From Erythrobacter sp. Alg231-14 (GTDB taxonomy: Bacteria > Pseudomonadota > Alphaproteobacteria > Sphingomonadales > Sphingomonadaceae), in NCBI RefSeq assembly GCF_900149685.1, contig NZ_LT702999.1:1-64000 (forward strand): a DNA stretch of 64,000 nucleotides. The letters are read 5' to 3'. Under the pieces are notes generated by a model, which saw only the letters and a list, made by a program, of their open reading frames with translations, searched no databases and was not told where the DNA came from. Below, in pieces: positions 36,201 to 44,939 of the stretch (its first letter is position 1; the number at the start of each line of letters is the position of its first letter). The position numbers and the translations under genes are program-made.

Positions 36201-36510
36201 GTTCGAGGATGGGGTCTTGCTCCACATCCAATTGCCCCCGCAAACGGCGCCCCTCAACCACAATACCAGAACCGGTCCCAATTTGCGTTTCGGCCTCTGG
36301 TGGTGTGTTGGAACGCGCTGGGGTCGTTCCGCCTTGGTCGGGACTTCCTTCGCCCGAGGCACCACCATCTTGTGCAAAAGCAGGCATCGCCATCGTCCCG
36401 GCGAACGCCGCACCCGCCAGCAATCTGGCTGCTATGGTAGATTTCGCGGGTCTTCTACGCTGAGAGGCGGATTTGGCAATCAAGCTTTTGTCGAGGGGAA
36501 AGAGGGTCAT
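33211..36510 (-). CDS. TonB-dependent receptor with inserted repeat modules
   Basis: A 1099-residue outer-membrane receptor from MTLFPLDKSLIAKSASQRRR, with a signal peptide ending TMAMPAFAQ. The plug has ILELGEAEIAAEGVTSIADL, RPIILINGIRVGSFREF and RRVINLILKDN. The barrel ends with Phe (IGVDVRKLF). A large insert at about residues 700-920 is rich in Gly and Arg and holds two copies of a 70-residue module, each with two Cys. The frame extends to 36699, but that region lacks a signal peptide. The ligand is unknown; the insert probably sits in one extracellular loop. Confidence 0.88.
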   Translation of the reverse strand: MTLFPLDKSLIAKSASQRRRPAKSTIAARLLAGAAFAGTMAMPAFAQDGGASGEGSPDQGGTTPARSNTPPEAETQIGTGSGIVVEGRRLRGQLDVEQDPILELGEAEIAAEGVTSIADLITQITNQTGSNRGRGGGRPIILINGIRVGSFREFANYPPEALERLEVFPEEVAQRFGFAPDRRVINLILKDNYRNAEAEFEFEGPSRGGYHQREQEFGYLQIANGARINVNLEASDTSFLTEDERSIIQTPGSVSDVAGDPDQAPFRSLVGDTRSLEGNISWAKAIIDSGVSLSANANYARNDFRTLQGLNTVVLTDPVGESVLRTFGEETPLEQRGSTDTFSTSGSLTKPINAFRLTSTFNASLSETTQEFDRRFDTTDLIADALSGDLALDGDLPNALDGTADADFDTALTRTISASSLSTLRGPVAELPGGEVLATFDVGYNWTNLESSDTRNTVPVDLTRGSLTTGANLVVPITSRRTGFADALGSVTVNAQIGLEHLSDFGTLGDYTVGLNWKPFDKLDLSATYITRDVAPSLTSLGNPVVEFLNVPVFDFVNGETVLATVTTGGNPDLLAETQRDWKFAANWQLPFWDGARFTVEYVRNRSDDVTRGFPTVTADIEAAFPDRITRDASGTLTAIDRRFVTFAETRAERINFGLFFRGTIGAGDQSNQRGGRGGGRGRGGAARSGGGSPRAAQSGEGRPSGPPTREGGPPSAEQRAAFMEFRTRICADDGMDVLTRLIEANANGEDLSATIPGFDAQRFDRLLARVRADDGTVDPVRLARVRERICRFDPSADGAGSDAAGGRGARRTNGADGEARGPRGRQGPRNGPGGAVFAAFRTIACADDGVVRIKNLIARIDAGEDVSDELPGFDLAGGQRMIGRLRDADGNVSDERIVRMRGRLCSTENGGEGGTAQGSGTPAQSAGGPPPGFNPLARRSFPGFRYFVSANHTVELANEILIAPGLDPLDQLDGQATGVFGQPRHSSRVEAGIFGQGVGMRLSARYTGSTRLDGSAGANDIFFDDLATFDLRVFAEIGQLVGRDDGVLKNLRISLRADNVFDAQRRIVDANGDTPINYQPFLVDPVGRFIGVDVRKLF
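33785..34002 (-). repeat. Cys-containing module, second copy (in TonB receptor)
   Basis: Within the receptor at about residues 836-908, it runs from AAFRTIACADDGVVRIKNLI through DELPGFDLAGGQRMIGRL to RMRGRLCSTEN. It aligns with the module at 34130: CADDG, GEDxS, xPGFD, RxRxxDG, and a closing RxRxxxC. The two Cys may form a disulphide outside the cell. Confidence 0.75.
34130..34345 (-). repeat. Cys-containing module, first copy (in TonB receptor)
   Basis: Within the receptor at about residues 722-793, it runs from FMEFRTRICADDGMDVLTRL through GEDLSATIPGFDAQRF to RVRERICRFDP. Together with the copy at 33785 and the flanking Gly/Arg-rich linkers it makes up a tandem insert of roughly 200 residues in the barrel. 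Confidence 0.75.
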
Positions 36511-36817
36511 GAGGCGCCCTTTTGAGCGGAATTGAAAAACGCGCAAGCCCATGAATTGTATCGGCTTGCACCAGAGTGAAATTGGCAGCCGGAATCTGGA
36601 CACATGCGGCTCGGGGTGACCGTGTGCGCAGAAAGGCGCCGATAGTGTTGCGCAACGGTTGCACAGCCCGTGATCCAAACGCGTCCGCTGCCAACCCATT
36701 GCCGCACCTTAACGCTCGGGCTTCCCTTTTGTTCTCACCATCGCTAAACGGCGCGCGTAGTTTACGTATTAGACCGGCGCAGTTTTTGCCCGGCAGCCCT
36801 ATTTTTGAAGGAATACC
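36511..36817. other. Intergenic region, TonB receptor / infA
   Basis: A 307-base divergent gap. No RNA gene, repeat or riboswitch was recognised. It must hold the receptor promoter on the minus strand (a weak TACAAT element occurs near 36554-36559) and the infA promoter on the plus strand. The infA ribosome site GAAGGA lies just before 36818. Confidence 0.5.
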
Positions 36818-37075
36818 ATGGCCAAAGAAGAACTTCTCGAAATGCGCGGGCGCGTCGTCGAGCTGCTGCCCAATGCGATGTTTCGGGTGGAGCTTGAAAA
36901 CGGCCATGAAGTGTTGGGCCACACGGCGGGCAAAATGCGCAAAAACCGCATCCGTGTGTTGGTCGGCGACGAAGTGTTGTGCGAATTGACCCCGTATGAC
37001 CTTACCAAAGCGCGTATCACCTACCGATTTATGCCGGGCCGCGGTGGTCCGGGCCAAGGCCCTGGCCCCGCTTAA
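36818..37075 (+). CDS. infA: Translation initiation factor IF-1
   Basis: An 85-residue S1-fold protein: [20 protein letters not shown], then [20 protein letters not shown] and [20 protein letters not shown] follow the IF-1 pattern. The usual 72-residue protein is extended here by a Gly-Pro tail ([12 protein letters not shown]). IF-1 blocks the ribosomal A site during initiation. It leads the conserved run infA-maf-RNase-yacG, and a GAAGGA ribosome site precedes the ATG. Confidence 0.96.
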   Translation: MAKEELLEMRGRVVELLPNAMFRVELENGHEVLGHTAGKMRKNRIRVLVGDEVLCELTPYDLTKARITYRFMPGRGGPGQGPGPA

Positions 37076-37107
37076 GGGCTTGGGCTTAAAATCGAGAATT
37101 TTCCGGT

Positions 37108-37683
37108 TTGAGCACGCCTCATCTTACATTGGCATCCGCGTCGCCGCGTCGGCGCGACTTGATTGAACGATTGGGCCTAACGCCCGATGCCATCACACCT
37201 GCGGATATTGATGAGACCCCTCTGAAAGATGAGCGGCCGCGCGATTACGCCCTGCGAATGGGGCGCGAAAAAGCGGAGGCTGTTGGTGCTTCGGCGGGCT
37301 TTGTTCTTGCTGGGGACACCGTCGTGGCCGCCGGACGACGAATTTTGCCAAAGACCGAGACCGAGGTGGAGGCACACAAATGCCTCACTTTGCTTTCCGG
37401 CAGGCGTCACACCGTCCTTTCCAGCGTGGTTCTGCGCGCGCCCGACGGCACGTTGCGCGAACGGTTAAATGAAAATATTGTGCGCTTCAAAAGCCTCTCT
37501 CACGAAGAAATCGCCCATTATCTCGCCAGCGACGAGTGGCGCGGAAAAGCCGGTGGCTACGCCATTCAAGGGGCCGCCGAAGGTTTGATCCAATGGATCA
37601 AGGGCAGTCATTCCGGCGTGATGGGCCTCCCTTTGTATGAGACGCGCGCTCTGTTAAAATCGGCGGGATTCCAAATTGGCTAG
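37108..37683 (+). CDS. maf: Maf-like nucleotide pyrophosphatase
   Basis: A 191-residue protein starting at TTG (MSTPHLTLASASPRRRDLIE). Maf signatures are SASPRRRDLIERLG, FVLAGDTVVAAGRRILPK, LLSGRRHTVLSSVVLRAP, and YAIQGAAEGLIQWIKGSHSG. It hydrolyses non-canonical or m7/dTTP-type nucleotides to monophosphates. Its 3' end overlaps the RNase E/G-like gene by eight bases. Confidence 0.92.
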   Translation: MSTPHLTLASASPRRRDLIERLGLTPDAITPADIDETPLKDERPRDYALRMGREKAEAVGASAGFVLAGDTVVAAGRRILPKTETEVEAHKCLTLLSGRRHTVLSSVVLRAPDGTLRERLNENIVRFKSLSHEEIAHYLASDEWRGKAGGYAIQGAAEGLIQWIKGSHSGVMGLPLYETRALLKSAGFQIG

Positions 37684-38653
37684 GCCCAGCCCTGAATGGT
37701 TGATCGAACGCGGTGTTGGTGAAGACCGCGCGATGTTGATTGACGGGGATGAAGTTGTTGCCGCCAAGATCCATTGGCCCGGTGAATTGTACGCCGGACA
37801 ATTGGCCAAAGGGGTCTTAGTTTCAAAGGCGAGCGGCGCCAATCGCGGCACAGCGCGGCTGGATAACGGCGCCGAATTGCTCGTCTCTCGCCTGCCGCGC
37901 GACGTGACAGAGGGCGCAACCGTCACGTTTCAAGTCACCCGCGCCGCTATTGCGGAACGTGGACGGTTTAAGATGGCACAGGGGCGTTGTGTGCGGCCCG
38001 CTGAAATGGACAAAGCCATTGCGCAAGACGCCGGACCATTGCCCCAAGGCAAAGAGGTCACGCGTTTTCCATCGGGTCTTTGGGAGGAGGTGTGGTTCGC
38101 CGCGAGCGAGGCCGCCTTGCCCTTTACCGGCGGCCAATTGGTTATCGACGCGGTGCCCGCCATGACGTTGATCGACATTGATTGTTCGTGGCCCGAAGAA
38201 GCGTATCACAATGCCATCCCCACCATCGCACGAGGATTGCGATGGTTCGACATTGGCGGCAATATCGGCATCGATTTCCCTACGATCGTCGATAAACGCG
38301 ATCGGAAGGCTTACGATGCCCGCTTGGCGGAATGCCTTGACGGTTGGTCGCATGAAAGCACCGCGATGAACGGCTTTGGCTTTGTCCAATTGGTCGCGCG
38401 GTTGAATGGCCCTTCGCTGCTCCATCGTTTTGCGACATCGCGAACGGCGACATGCGCACGCGCCGCCATGCGTGCTGCCGAACGGGTCGAAGGGGCAGGC
38501 GAAACTTTGCTCATCGTGAACCCTGCGATCAAATCCAAGATAAAGCCTGAATGGTTGGATGAATTGCGCCGGCGTACGGGAAGAGAAGTGCGAATAGAGG
38601 TCGATCCCGGCCTTGCACTCGAAGCACCACATGCGCAGATTGTTAGCCTATGA
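37676..38653 (+). CDS. RNase E/G family protein, short
   Basis: A 325-residue protein starting at TTG (MARPSPEWLIERGVGEDRAM). It retains the S1-like N-terminal region and the RNase-H-like part with WFDIGGNIGIDFPTIVDKRD, followed by ARLNGPSLLHRF. It is shorter than a full RNase G, lacks the zinc-link Cys pair typical of RNase E tetramers as far as I can see, and diverges in the first half. The place after maf and before yacG is where rng-like genes sit in alphaproteobacteria. RNA processing is likely but not certain. Confidence 0.82.
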   Translation: MARPSPEWLIERGVGEDRAMLIDGDEVVAAKIHWPGELYAGQLAKGVLVSKASGANRGTARLDNGAELLVSRLPRDVTEGATVTFQVTRAAIAERGRFKMAQGRCVRPAEMDKAIAQDAGPLPQGKEVTRFPSGLWEEVWFAASEAALPFTGGQLVIDAVPAMTLIDIDCSWPEEAYHNAIPTIARGLRWFDIGGNIGIDFPTIVDKRDRKAYDARLAECLDGWSHESTAMNGFGFVQLVARLNGPSLLHRFATSRTATCARAAMRAAERVEGAGETLLIVNPAIKSKIKPEWLDELRRRTGREVRIEVDPGLALEAPHAQIVSL

Positions 38654-38835
38654 CCGCCAAAAACCGCCCCTGCCCAATCTGTAAGAAGTCGCGATCGCCG
38701 GATCATTCGCCCTTCTGTTCTCAGCGTTGTCGAGACCGGGATTTGGCCAAATGGTTTGGCGATGGTTACGCCGTTCCCGGCGATCCAGCGAGCCCAGATG
38801 ACATCGCAAAAAGCGATTGGGATCGACAGGATTAG
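38650..38835 (+). CDS. yacG: DNA gyrase inhibitor YacG
   Basis: A 61-residue zinc-finger protein. CPICKK and FCSQRCRDRDLAKWFGDGY supply the four Cys of the YacG zinc site, and the tail contains the usual Gly-Asp-Pro stretch. It binds GyrB to limit gyrase. Its ATG overlaps the upstream stop (ATGA), so it is translated with the RNase-like gene. Confidence 0.93.
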   Translation: MTAKNRPCPICKKSRSPDHSPFCSQRCRDRDLAKWFGDGYAVPGDPASPDDIAKSDWDRQD

Positions 38836-38942
38836 GAAAGTTGAGCATTTCCCACTTGCCAAGAATCAATCCCTTCGCCATAGCGCCGCTCTCATTTGCT
38901 CGCCCGGATCGGCATAACCGCCAATTCGACGCCGCAGCGAAT

Positions 38943-39017
38943 GCCCGGGTAGCTCAGGGGTAGAGCAGCGGATTGAAAATCCGCGTGTCGGTGGTTCGAT
39001 TCCGCCCCCGGGCACCA
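38943..39017 (+). tRNA. tRNA-Phe (anticodon GAA)
   Basis: The acceptor arms GCCCGGG (38943-38949) and CCCGGGC (39007-39013) pair fully. The D arm is AGCTCAGGGGTAGAGCA. The anticodon stem GCGGA/TCCGC encloses TTGAAAA with anticodon GAA. The T arm is GGTGG-TTCGATT-CCGCC, then discriminator A and an encoded CCA. It lies between yacG and purC. Confidence 0.95.
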
Positions 39018-39060
39018 TTCGTTTAGCGTGCGTATTTTGGCGATAGAGGGGTTACCGATC

Positions 39061-39864
39061 ATGTCCCGCCGCCGCCAAATCTACGAAGGCAAAGCCAAAG
39101 TCCTTTACGAAGGTCCCGAACCGGGCACGATCATCCAATATTTCAAAGATGATGCCACCGCGTTTAACGCGGAGAAAAAGGGCACCATCAACGGCAAAGG
39201 CGTGATCAACAACCGGATCAGCGAACACGTCTTCACGCGCCTTGCCCATATCGGCATCCCCACGCATTTCATACGTCGTTTGAATATGCGCGAACAATTG
39301 GTGCGTCAGGTTGAGATCATTCCGATCGAGGTCGTGTTGCGCAATGTCGCCGCGGGTTCGATCTGCAAACGGTTGGGTTTGGAAGAAGGCGAACCACTGC
39401 CCCACACCCTGATCGAATATTACTACAAAGACGATGCGTTGGGCGATCCCTTGATCGCAGAAGAACACATTGCGTGTTTCAATTGGGCCAGCAACGAGGA
39501 GATGCACGACATTTCTTCGATGGCGATCCGCATCAATGATTTCCTTTGCGGCATGTTCGCCGGGATCGATATCCGCCTTGTCGATTTCAAACTCGAATTT
39601 GGTCGGCTGTTTGATGGCGATTACAGCCGCGTCATTCTGGCCGATGAAATCAGCCCAGATGGATGCCGGTTGTGGGACATGAAATCGGGCGAAAAGCTGG
39701 ATAAAGACCGGTTCCGTCGCGATCTTGGTGGCGAAGAAGAAGCCTATCGCGAAGTCGCTCGACGGCTTGGCCTTATGCACGACGAAGACAACGGTCCGGG
39801 CGAAGTGCTCGACCTGTCTAGCCATCGCTCTCGCCTGCGCGGTACGCCGCCTGTTAAAAAGTAA
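39061..39864 (+). CDS. purC: SAICAR synthase PurC
   Basis: A 267-residue enzyme of purine synthesis that joins CAIR and aspartate with ATP. It starts [26 protein letters not shown] synthase motifs seen are [21 protein letters not shown], the substrate loop [30 protein letters not shown] and [13 protein letters not shown]. The frame opens 33 bases earlier, just after the tRNA, but the ATG at 39061 gives the normal N-terminus. purS and purQ lie 4.8 kb downstream on the same strand. Confidence 0.96.
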   Translation: MSRRRQIYEGKAKVLYEGPEPGTIIQYFKDDATAFNAEKKGTINGKGVINNRISEHVFTRLAHIGIPTHFIRRLNMREQLVRQVEIIPIEVVLRNVAAGSICKRLGLEEGEPLPHTLIEYYYKDDALGDPLIAEEHIACFNWASNEEMHDISSMAIRINDFLCGMFAGIDIRLVDFKLEFGRLFDGDYSRVILADEISPDGCRLWDMKSGEKLDKDRFRRDLGGEEEAYREVARRLGLMHDEDNGPGEVLDLSSHRSRLRGTPPVKK

Positions 39865-39966
39865 TCACTGATCATCGGGCTGTCGCCGGTTTAATTCTGG
39901 ACGAACGCCCCCTTTGATATATCCTGCCCCACGTCGATTACATGTCGCACGAATGGGGGAGCGGTG

Positions 39967-41547
39967 ATGACATCCGTAAAACTGGCAACAGACGCCGCTG
40001 GGCTCGTGCAATCACGCGCGCCAGCGTTCGGCGAATGTTTCCAAAAGCCACGCCTAGACAGGCTGAAACGGGCTTTGGCCGGGTTAATTCTGACCGCGGC
40101 TCTCTCCCTGCTCTTCAACGGTACGGCGTCGGCGCGAAACGTTGCGCTGGTTATCGCCAATTCCACATATGAAAACACATCCCAACTCGCCAATCCCAGC
40201 CGCGATGCGCGATTGATCTCTGGTGCGCTGGAAAGCGCGGGTTTTGATACAGTCGAGCTGGCCGAAAACCTGGATCAAGCCGACTTCCTCGCTCGCCTGC
40301 GCGAATTCCGCGAAAAGGCCGACGGGGCCGATGCGGCCTTGGTCTATTATGCCGGACACGGGGTCGAAAGTTCCGGCATCAATTGGTTGTTGCCGGTTGA
40401 TGCGACGCTGGATTCCGAACGAGACATGCCTTTCGAAGCGGTCGAACTGGGTCGCATTCTCGACACACTTGAAGGCGCAAAACTCAGGATCGCGATCCTT
40501 GATGCGTGCCGCAACAATCCGTTCTCCAACCGCTGGCAGGGAGAAAACCGTTCCGTTTCGCGCGGGCTAGCCCCGTTGGAAGTTGACGATATGTTGGTGA
40601 TCTATGCCGCTGCACCCGGTGCCTTTGCCTATGATGGTGCAGACGGCAATTCGCCATTTGCTTTGGCATTGGCCCGGCGCATCGTTCAGCCCGGATTGCC
40701 GGTACAAATGTTGGGCGGGATGGTCCGCGACGATGTTTTGTCTGCGACGGAGGGGGATCAAAGGCCTTTTATCTCGGCATCGATGACGGGTCGCCCTTTA
40801 TTCTTGGTCGATGGGCCCGATGAAGCGATGGCGTGGCTGTCGGAATTGTACGTCGAAGATGATGCAGCGCCCGCGCCCTGTTCCGACTGCACCATTGAAA
40901 GCCCACCAACACAATCGCGATCAGTGGATTTTGTACGCGTGGTCGACACACTCGACACGATCCGCGATGTCGCCGGCGAAACAACCAGTGGTCTGGACGA
41001 TCACACTTGGTTGGAGGCCGTTCAAGCGGACACAGTCAGCGCCTATCGCGCGTATCTGGAACGATATCCAGACGGGGCCTATGCGTCCTTTGCGCAGATC
41101 AACATCGCGCAATTGTTGGACCCCAACGCCACCGGGGGCGACATTGATAGCGAAAAGCCGTGGCTTATCTCACTCGGTGCGGCTTTGCCCAATCGATACG
41201 CGGTGGATATCGGAACGCCTTTGCCGATCGATGGCATTTGGCGCATATCCAGCAACAATAAGAGATTGCGGATTGAACGAGGACGCGCATTCGCAGTTGA
41301 TGGTTGGAACCACGTTCTACTTTTCCGGGTCGAACCCGACCAAGTTACGATGACCAACATCCGTGAGGATGAACCCGGCACGTATTTGGGCCGCGACATC
41401 TTGTTAAGCGGGGACGCTGAAATGCGCCTGCGCAGCGACGGCAATCTTGATGTTACCGTCGGAACATTCCCTTTCCCCGCCAAATTTGTGTTGATCAGAG
41501 TGGCGTTGGATGATCCCAATGCCGCTTTAGACATTCCCGATGAATAA
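39967..41547 (+). CDS. Exported caspase-family (C14) protease
   Basis: A 526-residue protein. A basic N-terminus of about 35 residues precedes a hydrophobic segment LAGLILTAALSLLF, so it is exported or membrane-anchored. The caspase domain has ALVYYAGHG with catalytic His131 and AILDACRNNPF with Cys181. After residue 300 come a segment AYRAYLERYPDGAYASFAQI of the repeat type common in bacterial caspase proteins and a C-terminal 130-residue domain that I do not recognise. A GGGGGAG ribosome site sits ahead of the ATG. The next gene, an M16 protease, is 44 bases downstream. Confidence 0.88.
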   Translation: MTSVKLATDAAGLVQSRAPAFGECFQKPRLDRLKRALAGLILTAALSLLFNGTASARNVALVIANSTYENTSQLANPSRDARLISGALESAGFDTVELAENLDQADFLARLREFREKADGADAALVYYAGHGVESSGINWLLPVDATLDSERDMPFEAVELGRILDTLEGAKLRIAILDACRNNPFSNRWQGENRSVSRGLAPLEVDDMLVIYAAAPGAFAYDGADGNSPFALALARRIVQPGLPVQMLGGMVRDDVLSATEGDQRPFISASMTGRPLFLVDGPDEAMAWLSELYVEDDAAPAPCSDCTIESPPTQSRSVDFVRVVDTLDTIRDVAGETTSGLDDHTWLEAVQADTVSAYRAYLERYPDGAYASFAQINIAQLLDPNATGGDIDSEKPWLISLGAALPNRYAVDIGTPLPIDGIWRISSNNKRLRIERGRAFAVDGWNHVLLFRVEPDQVTMTNIREDEPGTYLGRDILLSGDAEMRLRSDGNLDVTVGTFPFPAKFVLIRVALDDPNAALDIPDE

Positions 41548-41591
41548 CCGCGTTCATCTTCTGTATTTCAATGGGTTATAAAACATTTCAT

Positions 41592-44549
41592 ATGTCCAAG
41601 CTTTCCAATTTCCCAATCGGCCCAATTTCCGTTCGCATCCTTTATGCAGCGACATTGATTGCCCTGCCCAACGTCGCTTTGACCCACAGCCTTGCCGCGC
41701 AAGAGAGTGAAGCGGAGGCAGCCATTGCCGAAAACGGTGACGCAACTGCGCAAGCGCCGACTTGGTATTTTGAAGAAAGCGATATCCCGGTTGATCCGGG
41801 CTACACATTTGGCGTGCTCGAAAACGGTATGCGCTATGTCCTGCGCGAGAACGCGACGCCGGAAGGGACCGCGTTGGTTCGGATGCGCATTGACTCGGGT
41901 TCGCTGGACGAAACCGCGGATGAGCGCGGCCTTTCGCATTTCCTCGAACATATGGCGTTCAACGGATCGGCCGGTATTCCCGAAGGCGAAATGGTCGCCT
42001 TATTGGAACGAGAGGGATTGGCCTTTGGTGCCGACACCAACGCATCGACCGGTTTAAACGCGATCACCTATATGTTGAACTTGCCCCGCAATGACGAAGA
42101 ATTGTTGGGGACCGCGTTGATGTTGATGCGTGAAACGGCCAGCGAATTGACCATCGCCCAAGACGCGGTGGATCGCGAACGCGGCGTTGTTTTGGCCGAA
42201 CGCCGCGACCGGCGCGGATTTGCGCAACGCGCGCGCGAAGACGGCATGGAATTCACTGCTCCCGGTGCCCGTTTCATCGAACGGTTGCCAATTGGAACGC
42301 TCGAAAGCCTTGAGACGGCGAGTGCGGAGCAATTGCGTGGTCTGTATGAACGGACCTACACGCCGCGCAACACTGTCCTTGTCATCGTGGGCGATATCCC
42401 TGTCCCTGTGATGGAAGCTGCCATCCGCGAGCGTTTCTCCGATTGGACTGGCCCCGAAGCCCCAGAAGATCCGATAACGGGGCCCATTGATCCAACCCGG
42501 CAAGGATTGACCGACATCTACCTCGACCCGGCTTTGTCGGAAAGCGTTTCCATATCTGTGTTGGGCGAATGGATCGATGTTCCTGACACATTGACCAATC
42601 GCCAAGACGCATTGTTGCGCGGCGTTGGCTTTGGCATCATTTCACGCCGGTTGAGCCGTTTGGCGCGCGGCGAAGACGCTCCGTTTCGCCGCGCGGGCTA
42701 CGGCGGGTCGAACCTGTTCGAAGACGCCCGCTCTTTCAGCATCAACATCTCAAGCGAAGACGGCAAATGGCGCGATGGCGTGTTGGCCGCCGTACGCGAA
42801 GTCAATCAAGCGCTGACCTACGGATTCACTCAGGCCGAAGTGGACGAACAAATCGCCAATATTCGCACCAGCATTGAAAACCGTGTCGCAGGCGCAGAAA
42901 CGCGCAGCAATGGCGGATTTGCCAATGCCGCTTTGAACCTGGTGGCCAATGATGTGGTGCCCACTGTTCCCGAATTTCAATTGGAATTGTTCAACGCGGT
43001 CCTCCCCTCAATCACACCCGATGCCGTTCACACGGCGGTGGTGGAGCGGGCGCTGCCTTTCAACGATCCTGACAAACAACCCTTGATCCGGTTTCAGGGG
43101 CGCACCGCGCCCGAAGGCGGCGAGGAAGGCTTACGCGCCGCATTTGATGCCGCAATGGCTCTTCCGATTGCTGCACCCTTGGACACGGGATCGGTTGCGT
43201 TTGCCTACACCGATTTCGGCCTCGCTGGCTCGATCGTGTCAGACACCACAGAGGAACGGCTCGGCTTTCGCTACATCACCTTTGCCAATGGCGTTCGCCT
43301 AACCTTGAAAAAGACCGACATCCGCGAAGACCGGATCAGTTTCCGAATGTCGGTCGATGGCGGATCCTTGTTGAACACGCGCGATGATCCATTGCGCACA
43401 TACTTGATCGGGTCGGTGCCATCGGGCGGCTTGGGACAACACAGCGCCGATGAATTGCAAAGCGTTTTGGCCGGTCGCAGCGTTGGCGTCCGGCTATCGA
43501 ATGCGCCGGATGTCTTTAGCTTTACAGGCGGCACGACGCCGCGCGATCTCACGTTGCAAATGCAGCTTTTGACGGCGGGCCTTACCGATCCGGGATATCG
43601 ACGCGAAGGATTGGAACGCTTCCGCCAAGGGATAGACAATTTCTTCGAAACGCTGCGTTCAACACCTGGCCGGGCATACGGTACGCAAGCCGGTGCAATC
43701 CTTTCCGGCGGCGATCCTCGCTTCTCTCTACAAACCCGCGACGAATTTTACGCGCTGGATTACGAAAAATTGGAAGCGGCAATTGGCGATCGCTGGGCAA
43801 ACGGAGCGATTGAGATCGCTCTGGTCGGAGACTTTGAAGAGGACGACGCCATCGCCGCGGTTGCGCAAACCATCGGCGCGCTGCCATCGCGAGAGTCCGA
43901 ATTCCTCCCCCGAACACAGGAACGGATACGCGCCTTCACCTCGGATCGCGGAGAGCACATTTTGCGTCACCAAGGCGAAGCGGATCAAGCGTTGGTCCGC
44001 TTGGTTTGGCCCACGACCGATGACAGTGATTTCGCCAAAGCAATGCGCGTCTCTTTGCTCGCTCGGGTGTTTCAAATTCAGCTAACCGATCGGCTCCGTG
44101 AGGAATTGGGTCAGGCTTATTCACCGCGCGCATCCAGTTCGATGAGCCGCATCTATCCCGACTATGGCAGCTTTACTGTCTCTGCATCTGTTGATGTCGA
44201 TCAGGTTGGGCCGACACGCGACGCGATTGCCGCATTGGTTGATGAAATTCGGAATGAACCGATTGATCCAGACGTCATCGATCGGGCACGTGCGCCCTTG
44301 CTGGAGGCGTATGACAACGCGCTCAAATCGTTGGGCGGATGGATGGGCCTTGCCGATAGGGTCCAAAGCGAAGGCGATCGATTGGAACGATGGTTCATCG
44401 GCCCTGACATGCTGCGTTCTATCACCGCCGATGATATTCAAGGCGAAGCCCAACAATATCTCTCTATCGACAGCGCCGTCCAATTTTTGGTGCTGCCCGA
44501 AGAAAGCGACAATGAGGACCAAGAAGGCGGAGAGCAAACGGCTCCTTGA
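41592..44549 (+). CDS. M16 family zinc metalloprotease, exported
   Basis: A pitrilysin-type protease of 985 residues from MSKLSNFPIGPISV. A signal peptide is followed by an M16 domain with HFLEH (116-120), the inverted zinc motif, and VVLAERR supplying the third ligand. A second, inactive M16 half follows, with LRRELGQAYSP-like LREELGQAYSPRASSS near residue 840. It degrades peptides in the periplasm. An alternative ATG at 41571 adds seven residues. It lies directly behind the caspase gene, so the two may be co-transcribed. Confidence 0.92.
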   Translation: MSKLSNFPIGPISVRILYAATLIALPNVALTHSLAAQESEAEAAIAENGDATAQAPTWYFEESDIPVDPGYTFGVLENGMRYVLRENATPEGTALVRMRIDSGSLDETADERGLSHFLEHMAFNGSAGIPEGEMVALLEREGLAFGADTNASTGLNAITYMLNLPRNDEELLGTALMLMRETASELTIAQDAVDRERGVVLAERRDRRGFAQRAREDGMEFTAPGARFIERLPIGTLESLETASAEQLRGLYERTYTPRNTVLVIVGDIPVPVMEAAIRERFSDWTGPEAPEDPITGPIDPTRQGLTDIYLDPALSESVSISVLGEWIDVPDTLTNRQDALLRGVGFGIISRRLSRLARGEDAPFRRAGYGGSNLFEDARSFSINISSEDGKWRDGVLAAVREVNQALTYGFTQAEVDEQIANIRTSIENRVAGAETRSNGGFANAALNLVANDVVPTVPEFQLELFNAVLPSITPDAVHTAVVERALPFNDPDKQPLIRFQGRTAPEGGEEGLRAAFDAAMALPIAAPLDTGSVAFAYTDFGLAGSIVSDTTEERLGFRYITFANGVRLTLKKTDIREDRISFRMSVDGGSLLNTRDDPLRTYLIGSVPSGGLGQHSADELQSVLAGRSVGVRLSNAPDVFSFTGGTTPRDLTLQMQLLTAGLTDPGYRREGLERFRQGIDNFFETLRSTPGRAYGTQAGAILSGGDPRFSLQTRDEFYALDYEKLEAAIGDRWANGAIEIALVGDFEEDDAIAAVAQTIGALPSRESEFLPRTQERIRAFTSDRGEHILRHQGEADQALVRLVWPTTDDSDFAKAMRVSLLARVFQIQLTDRLREELGQAYSPRASSSMSRIYPDYGSFTVSASVDVDQVGPTRDAIAALVDEIRNEPIDPDVIDRARAPLLEAYDNALKSLGGWMGLADRVQSEGDRLERWFIGPDMLRSITADDIQGEAQQYLSIDSAVQFLVLPEESDNEDQEGGEQTAP

Positions 44550-44687
44550 TTGGAGACGTCATTTTTTGCCAACGAAGCCGTTGATTGCTGGCCCTTAGGC
44601 AATTGCGCCTTGGGCGGCATCCGTTATAGGCGTGATCCAGAACATCACCGGGCGTTACCGCCCCAATCAATCGCAGGACACGCTTTC

Positions 44688-44939
44688 ATGAAAGTTCGCA
44701 TTCTCGTCCGTCTCAAACCCGGCGTCCTCGACCCTCAGGGGCGCGCCGTGCACCATTCGCTCGACAGTTTGGGTTTTGATGGTGTCGATGATGTTCGGAT
44801 AGGTCGCATGATCGAGATGGATGTCGCCGACAACACCAGCGACGACGCGCTCAACCAAATGTGCGAAAAATTGCTTGCGAATGTGGTGATCGAAGATTTT
44901 GCGATTGAAAAACTAACCAACGAAACGGAAGCAGCCTAA
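44688..44939 (+). CDS. purS: FGAM synthase small subunit PurS
   Basis: An 83-residue protein starting [20 protein letters not shown], with [20 protein letters not shown] and the helix [20 protein letters not shown], the whole PurS fold. It bridges PurL and PurQ in FGAM synthase. Its stop overlaps the purQ ATG by one base (TAATG). The long frame starting at 44550 is not supported; the true ATG gives the normal size. Confidence 0.95.
   Translation: MKVRILVRLKPGVLDPQGRAVHHSLDSLGFDGVDDVRIGRMIEMDVADNTSDDALNQMCEKLLANVVIEDFAIEKLTNETEAA

Noticed and set aside
38943-39017. tRNA-Phe as an attachment site for an integrated element
   Set aside because: No integrase and no repeat of the tRNA 3' end were seen nearby; the flanks are conserved housekeeping genes.
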